A stretch of 64,000 bases of DNA from NCBI GenBank assembly GCA_935421135.1, contig OW285192.1, positions 14,547,001 to 14,611,000 on the forward strand, given 5' to 3'. The stretch comes from Bugulina stolonifera. Taxonomy: Eukaryota; Bryozoa; Gymnolaemata; Cheilostomatida; Bugulidae. Under the pieces are notes generated by a model. That model was not told the DNA's origin. It saw nothing but the letters and a program-made list of their open reading frames with translations, and did not search any database. Every line of letters begins with the position of its first letter. Position 1 is the first letter of the stretch. Below, piece after piece: positions 54,901 to 64,000 of the stretch. Made by a program: the position numbers and the translations under genes.

Positions 54901-56823
54901 ACATGTGAATGAGACAAGACAATAAATCGCATGAAGAAATTTGGAGATTTACGGAGTTGAAGCACACGGGTTCGCTACGAATAGCAGGCTTGCCAAATTC
55001 AGCTGATGAAAATCAGGAAGATTCAGCATTTGGGTGGGGGGTGTCCATTTTGGGTGGGGTACCAAGATTTGAGTTGAAAATCAGAGAGTCTCCTGCGGAA
55101 TCAGGGAGACTTGGTAAGCCTGACGAATAGGCTAAATTGAAATCTTTGCATAAAATAACATCCCATATAAGATAATGTGTTTGTACATTGTAGAATACAA
55201 CATTATGCTTACCTGTAAAGTTCAACACTGAGTTAATTGTACCAAGTAGAAAGGCAGTTTCACCTGTCTGTAAAATACTTCTAAATTGTGCAAAGCTGTT
55301 AGAGATATTATAGGTTACATTTTGAGCAATATCCATGACCACTAATCCATTTGGTCCCCTGGTGGGAATTCCAATTACAGTAGACGGTTGAACCAGTACT
55401 ATGTCACTGATGGTAGGTGCATTTCGTCTTACAACTGTCAAAGTTCCTGCCAATCGATTATAAGAAAACAAATATCCTTTGGGACTAGACCAAAGTGAAA
55501 TATAAAGAAGATCATCCTGTTCATTATAAACCATACCACTGACTGGTATGAAAATGCCAATGGCTGGAAACAACTGTCTTAATTCTACAGTCACCACATT
55601 TTGCAATCTGAGATCCATTTTTCTTAAATCGCTAGCTGGAAACTGGGAAATATAGTACACATTGCCAACTCTCACAATGTTATCAGGTGTTTTCAAGCGG
55701 GCAATTAGCAAAGAGCCATCTTCACTACTGAAACCACCTATACCTCCAGCAAGCAATGATGTGTGATTGGTCATTCTGTTCAAACGTCTTATTACATTGT
55801 TCTGCTTATCAGCTAGAATCACTCCTCCTTCTTCCAGTTGAACAAAAGATGATATTTTGTTAAATCTGGCATCTCCGCTTGTTCCTTCGACATACCCAGA
55901 ATCTGATGCATGTCCTGCAATGAGTTCTAGTCCAAATTCTGCTTGAGAGAGTTTAGTTGTCCAGATGGCATTTCCACTTGCAAGTATAATGTTTCCAGGT
56001 ATGTACTTATCCATTTGCAGATGTCTGACAGGTTGTAGCTGTCTGTGGATTTCATAAGGACTAAATGACTTGAAACTGTAACAGGAAATTTGCAAGATAC
56101 TATTCAATTTTGCACTAGTGCAGCAATCTACGCTGTACATGCATGTGCAACTGCACATTAGTACAGTGCACATTTACATACGAATATATTTATATATTTT
56201 TACAAAAACTGTAGTTTTGGAATTACATTGGAAGCAATATAATATACATGTAGTGCTGTCTATTATATTCAGTTTAATACTTGCCGATAACTGGTTGATT
56301 CATTTAGCTTTGGTAGTTGGCCAGTACACTAAAATTAACAAGAGTGTTGTCAATAGGTTAAAATACATAAGATCAAGCTAGATATCTGTAGTCTATGTGC
56401 AGTACAGCACTACAGTATCATTCATTGACAATTAATTTATTCAGATGATTTTCACAGCAGTGCATGGGCAACTTGCAATTACACTGATGAACATATGTAT
56501 CAAGATTTAGCATTCGCAAAGCAGCTTTTATTTTATTAATTTGTGGAAAATGTTTTGCATAGATATTTAGCTGACAGATGTCAAGTTCCTCTGGTACAAA
56601 TTGTGGTGGTTCAAGCGTTCTGCTGAATGAGAGTGACTGACTTGGCAGGTCTGTATGACCATGTGACCATATTTACAGACATACAATGTAGATTTATTTC
56701 TACATTTCCAGAAGGTGTTAAATGAATTTTTTTCTTATATTAGATTATACTGCCAATACTAACCATTAGCAGCTTCACAGCGAGGCAGCAGGCTAAGAAA
56801 GATGGTTGAAAAGCTCTCGACAT
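51944..56823 (-). CDS. Gene B: type I membrane protein with NHL-type beta-propeller, Thr stalk and 12-residue-repeat tail
   Basis: Proposed exons: 56764-56823, 56430-56636, 56281-56328, 55213-56068, 54713-54898, 54226-54241 (16-nt micro-exon), 53257-53361, 51944-52445. They sum to 1,980 nt, 659 residues plus stop, with all phases consistent. The start MSRAFQPSFLACCLAVKLL is a plausible signal peptide. Exon 2 is Cys-containing. Exon 4 has NHL-style blades (AGHASDSGYVEGTSGDARF, VILADKQNNVIRRL, LLAGGIGGFSSEDGSL) and N-glycosylation sequons (NHT, NVT, NIS, NFT). Exon 5 is a Thr-rich mucin-like stalk. Exon 7 has a membrane span at about residues 464-487 (AALAAVAVAALVISAIFII). The tail is in one exon, with a possible polyA signal (AATAAA) at 51850-51855. 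Exons 4-8 are solid. Exons 2 and 3 and the exon 4 acceptor (56068 or 56075) are less sure; the exon 2 donor ATT|GTCAAT is weak. A receptor or adhesion role is inference. Confidence 0.8.
52975..53150. repeat. Degraded dispersed repeat, copy 2, in gene B intron
   Basis: It is the related copy of 36660-36845, sharing CTGGGTCGCAAGTAAAAATC and AGCTCACCGGCACACCTGGG. Both copies lie in introns in the same orientation. Confidence 0.45.
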
Positions 56824-58439
56824 CTTAGCATGAGTTTAAATCAAAGGAGTAAATTAATTTCTGCAGCGGCTAGTTCAGCCATTTGTATTGTGGTAACTAA
56901 GTCTTATCCATATTCACCAGATCACATGATTTGAATCATTATAATATTTAAAAAAACATGAAGTTAAATCTAATTGTTATTTGCAACAATGATAGATAAT
57001 ACCTTGAATAGATACGAGTACATTGTAAAAGTAGTAACTAAGTAAATTATTTATTTTTGTTAGTTAATGGCCAAACTAAACATTGCTGTCTTATTATAGC
57101 CGCGATTATTAGGGTGGTACATTCTGGATTGTGTGAACTGATGTAAAATTGGTAACAGGGTTATAGTCCTTGTACCCTAAACACATCACCAGGTGGATGT
57201 CAGTTTTAACACCATATACATGTACTTTCTGTTGTTGGAGTAGTAACCGGTTTCGTTATATTTTTCATGTAATATTGTAATGGTCACGTACAACTCTAAC
57301 TCAGCCTCCCGACTACATGATACTTATTGTATATACTTACATTGCATTACATTTGCTTGTACTGATTGTCTATGTAGTGAACTGTCACTTATATACCTAT
57401 AATGTGCATTACTGAGCAATTATGTCCTTTTTATACCCATGTAAAGAGGGCCGACCTCTCAGGATTACCTGATATTGATTTTGTACATGAATTGAATGAT
57501 TTTAAGCATCTTTTGTTGTATCCGACCTATTTTGGGTCGACCATCGGTCTTCCGGCCGCCATCTTGTTGCACAATTTCTGGACGACACTACGTCGGCCTT
57601 ATACTATGTTTATAAAGCACAACATTGTTTTTATGTTCATTGTCTCAGTTCATGCTTGGATCTCAATAAAGATACATCTATACTTATATACAGAGACTTT
57701 CACTTCGTAGATACATGTAGGTCGTTCCAGCTGTCAAGGTCTTTGACCTTGCCTCCTGAACCGCCTGCTAGGTCGAATGCACTCTCTTTCTCAGTGTAGT
57801 AAACAAGCATCAACTCGGGACCACATGGGTCGTCTTGAGTAGTTACTAGACTTCTAGTACCTGTTGATCTTTCATAGGCTCTTCATTTTAGATAAGGGAG
57901 TCGTCTCAACACGACAGCACAACCCCCCAAAAATCATTACAATATGAAGGAAAAAATTTAGCAACTGTGCATTGGAGAGAGACCGCAATATAACAAATTA
58001 TTATACTTGTAGCTAACAAGTACTGTTTCATGAATATGGGTATGAACATATAAATACCAATGAAACTCTATACTTACATGTAGTTGCCAACACACCATTC
58101 ATCATTTTCCACCCTCTAGCACACTATCCAACACAGCTAACACAATGTTGCTTCAGCTGCTCTGGGCTATCTTACTAATTATGATATTAAATAGAGAGAT
58201 GAACTTTTAGTATTTTCATAAAAGAATTATGACTGCTGAAGACTTGACCACAGGCTGGGATTAAAGCTCTCAGTGATTGTAAATATTTTATTTTAAACAA
58301 AAAGAAAAAAATGAAACAACTTTTTAACACGAAAATACGAAATCATCTTTTTCGTTAAAATTGAGGTTTCTCAATTTCATTAATCCATACTTTATTACTT
58401 CAGTAGCTGTAATGCTGAATTGAGTATTTTTATTCCTTT
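56824..58439. other. Intergenic region between genes B and C
   Basis: It contains the left copy of the inverted-pair transposon (57272-57944) plus the presumed promoter of gene B and the 3' end of gene C. No further gene is seen. Confidence 0.45.
57272..57944 (+). mobile_element. Terminal-inverted-repeat element, left copy
   Basis: The ends are ATATTGTAATGGT and, at the right, ATCATTACAATAT. Reading the ends as TTGTAATG...CATTACAA leaves a TA duplication on both sides, as for Tc1/mariner-like elements. A 102-codon frame (57402-57710) has a counterpart in the right copy. No transposase motif is recognised. Confidence 0.75.
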
Positions 58440-62739
<4,300 letters not shown>

Positions 62740-63086
62740 CTATTACCTTTGCTATAATTACAATGTATAAAGTAGTGGCAAAACATTTACGTGTATTGCT
62801 AAAATGTTTCAAAATATATAATACTGTACTATATTGTATTATTTTATACACATACATTGTACATTTGTAGATCAAGTGCTCATCAAACAATTTGATATAA
62901 AACAAAGTTGAATTCGCACCCTTGCAATGTCTGATCAGTACTTTTGTAAATGGGCCGTATTTCTTGAGTTGCTCCTTTCGGTTTAAACCGAAAATACTTT
63001 GAAAAGCACTATGCAGTATAAGTATATAAAAGGAGCAACAGCAAAACTACATGTACGTTATTTCAACTTTGAATTTTACCGGTGTA

Positions 63087-63827
63087 ATATTGTAATGGTT
63101 TTTGGGTTTTGGTGTGGTCGTCCTGAGACTACTCCCGAGTCCAAAATGAAAAGCCTATGAGTGGTGCTAGCTGCTAGGCCTTCTCATTACATGAAAGATT
63201 GATCGGTGTCAGTAGTAAAAAACTACCAAAGACGACCCATATGATCTTGAGTCAATGCTTGTTTGCTATACTGAGAATGAGAATGATCCGACCTAGTAGG
63301 CAGTTCGTGTTGCAAGGTTGAGGACCTTAACAACTAGAATGACCTATCTACGAAGTGAAAGTCTCTATATATAAGTATAGAAGTGTCTTTATTGAGATCC
63401 AAGCATGAACTGAGACAACAAACATAAAAACAATGCCCTTTATATAGTAATAGGACTTCCAGAGGAAGTTCTGGTAAAAAGGCCGACGTAATGTCGGGAA
63501 AAGACGACGTAGGGTCGTCCGGAAGTTGTGCAACAACATGGTGGCCGGAAGCCCGATGGCCGACCCAAAATAGGTCGGGTTTGACAAAAGATGCTTAAAA
63601 CCATCTAGATCATATGTAAAATCAATATCAAGTATTTCTGAGAGGTCGGGCCTCTTTACATGCATAGCATCACGCGATCAATTCAGTATAATGACTCAGT
63701 AATGCTACATTCAGGTATACAAATAACATTCAACTATATAACAAGGAATGCAAGCAGATATACACATGGATACGTATATTATAGTTAATGTCAGGTGGTT
63801 GGGGACTGTACGTGATCATTACAATAT
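63087..63827 (-). mobile_element. Terminal-inverted-repeat element, right copy, inverted
   Basis: It is the reverse-oriented relative of 57272-57944 with the same ends (ATATTGTAATGG and GATCATTACAATAT). It matches in several long blocks, for example around ACCTATTTTGGGTCG and GTTCATGCTTGGATCTCAAT. It carries an extra internal segment with a CGTCGTCTTTTCCCGAC stretch. It lies in a gene C intron. Confidence 0.75.
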
Positions 63828-63984
63828 ATTGAGCCACACTTACTCTTTGTACAACCACATAGTCATTACGTTATTTTATAGGGATTTTTATCTCCATTAT
63901 CATTTCAAATAAACTATATCTCTTTGTAACCAAGTATTGCAAGCACACAGTCATTTTTTTTTATAGAAAACAAATAGAAATCAC

Positions 63985-64000
63985 CTACTGGAAAGAATCT
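63985..64000 (-). CDS. Possible fragment of an upstream exon of gene C
   Basis: The last 16 bases, read on the minus strand, end in CCAGTAG|GTGATT, a donor-like site in phase 1. That is the phase needed to join the gene C stalk exon, and the propeller exon of gene B ends in the same phase. With only five codons visible this could easily be chance. Confidence 0.2.

Overview
This is animal nuclear DNA. It is AT-rich and intron-rich, with canonical GT-AG introns, many minisatellites and several DNA-transposon remnants. The proteins are metazoan in type: a zizimin-subfamily DOCK GEF, a 318-residue PRPP synthetase, and membrane proteins with Thr-rich stalks. The very high intron density (50 coding exons in one gene) and the lack of close resemblance to vertebrate or insect sequence suggest a slowly evolving, early-branching invertebrate. 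A sponge is my best guess, but the sequence does not prove it.

Layout. Four multi-exon genes lie head to tail on the minus strand, so transcription runs from high to low coordinates. Gene C (58440 to beyond 64000) encodes a single-pass membrane protein with a Thr stalk and a coiled-coil tail; its 5' part is outside the window. Gene B (51944-56823) is complete and encodes a receptor-like protein with an NHL-type beta-propeller, Thr stalk, one membrane segment and a 12-residue-repeat tail. PRPS (45029-50971) is complete in 7 exons and 318 codons. A DOCK9/10/11-like gene (353-43853) has 50 exons and about 2,077 codons here; only its extreme C-terminus lies beyond position 1. A fifth gene (D, 8702-9772) has one coding exon on the plus strand and sits inside a DOCK intron.

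How the genes relate. DOCK (actin and small-GTPase signalling) and PRPS (nucleotide synthesis) are conserved cell genes with no evident functional link. B and C look like diverged tandem relatives: they share the order stalk, micro-exon, membrane exon, tail and the same intron phases, but have unrelated cytoplasmic tails.

Non-coding content. Introns carry arrays with units of about 20 to 45 bp. Two of these arrays are built from the neighbouring exon end and its splice donor. There are two hAT-type elements with perfect 8-bp target duplications, an inverted pair of a longer terminal-inverted-repeat element around gene C, several foldback sequences, and a dense cluster of X-box (RFX-type) motifs at 20.4-20.6 kb. 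Introns over 300 bases that are not listed separately (for example 2888-3324, 5637-6114, 6238-7079, 13806-14133, 18520-18914, 25478-25898, 27202-28085, 38984-39710) show nothing I recognise. Exon boundaries were set by hand from splice consensus, reading-frame phase and similarity to human DOCK9 and PRPS1 as I remember them.
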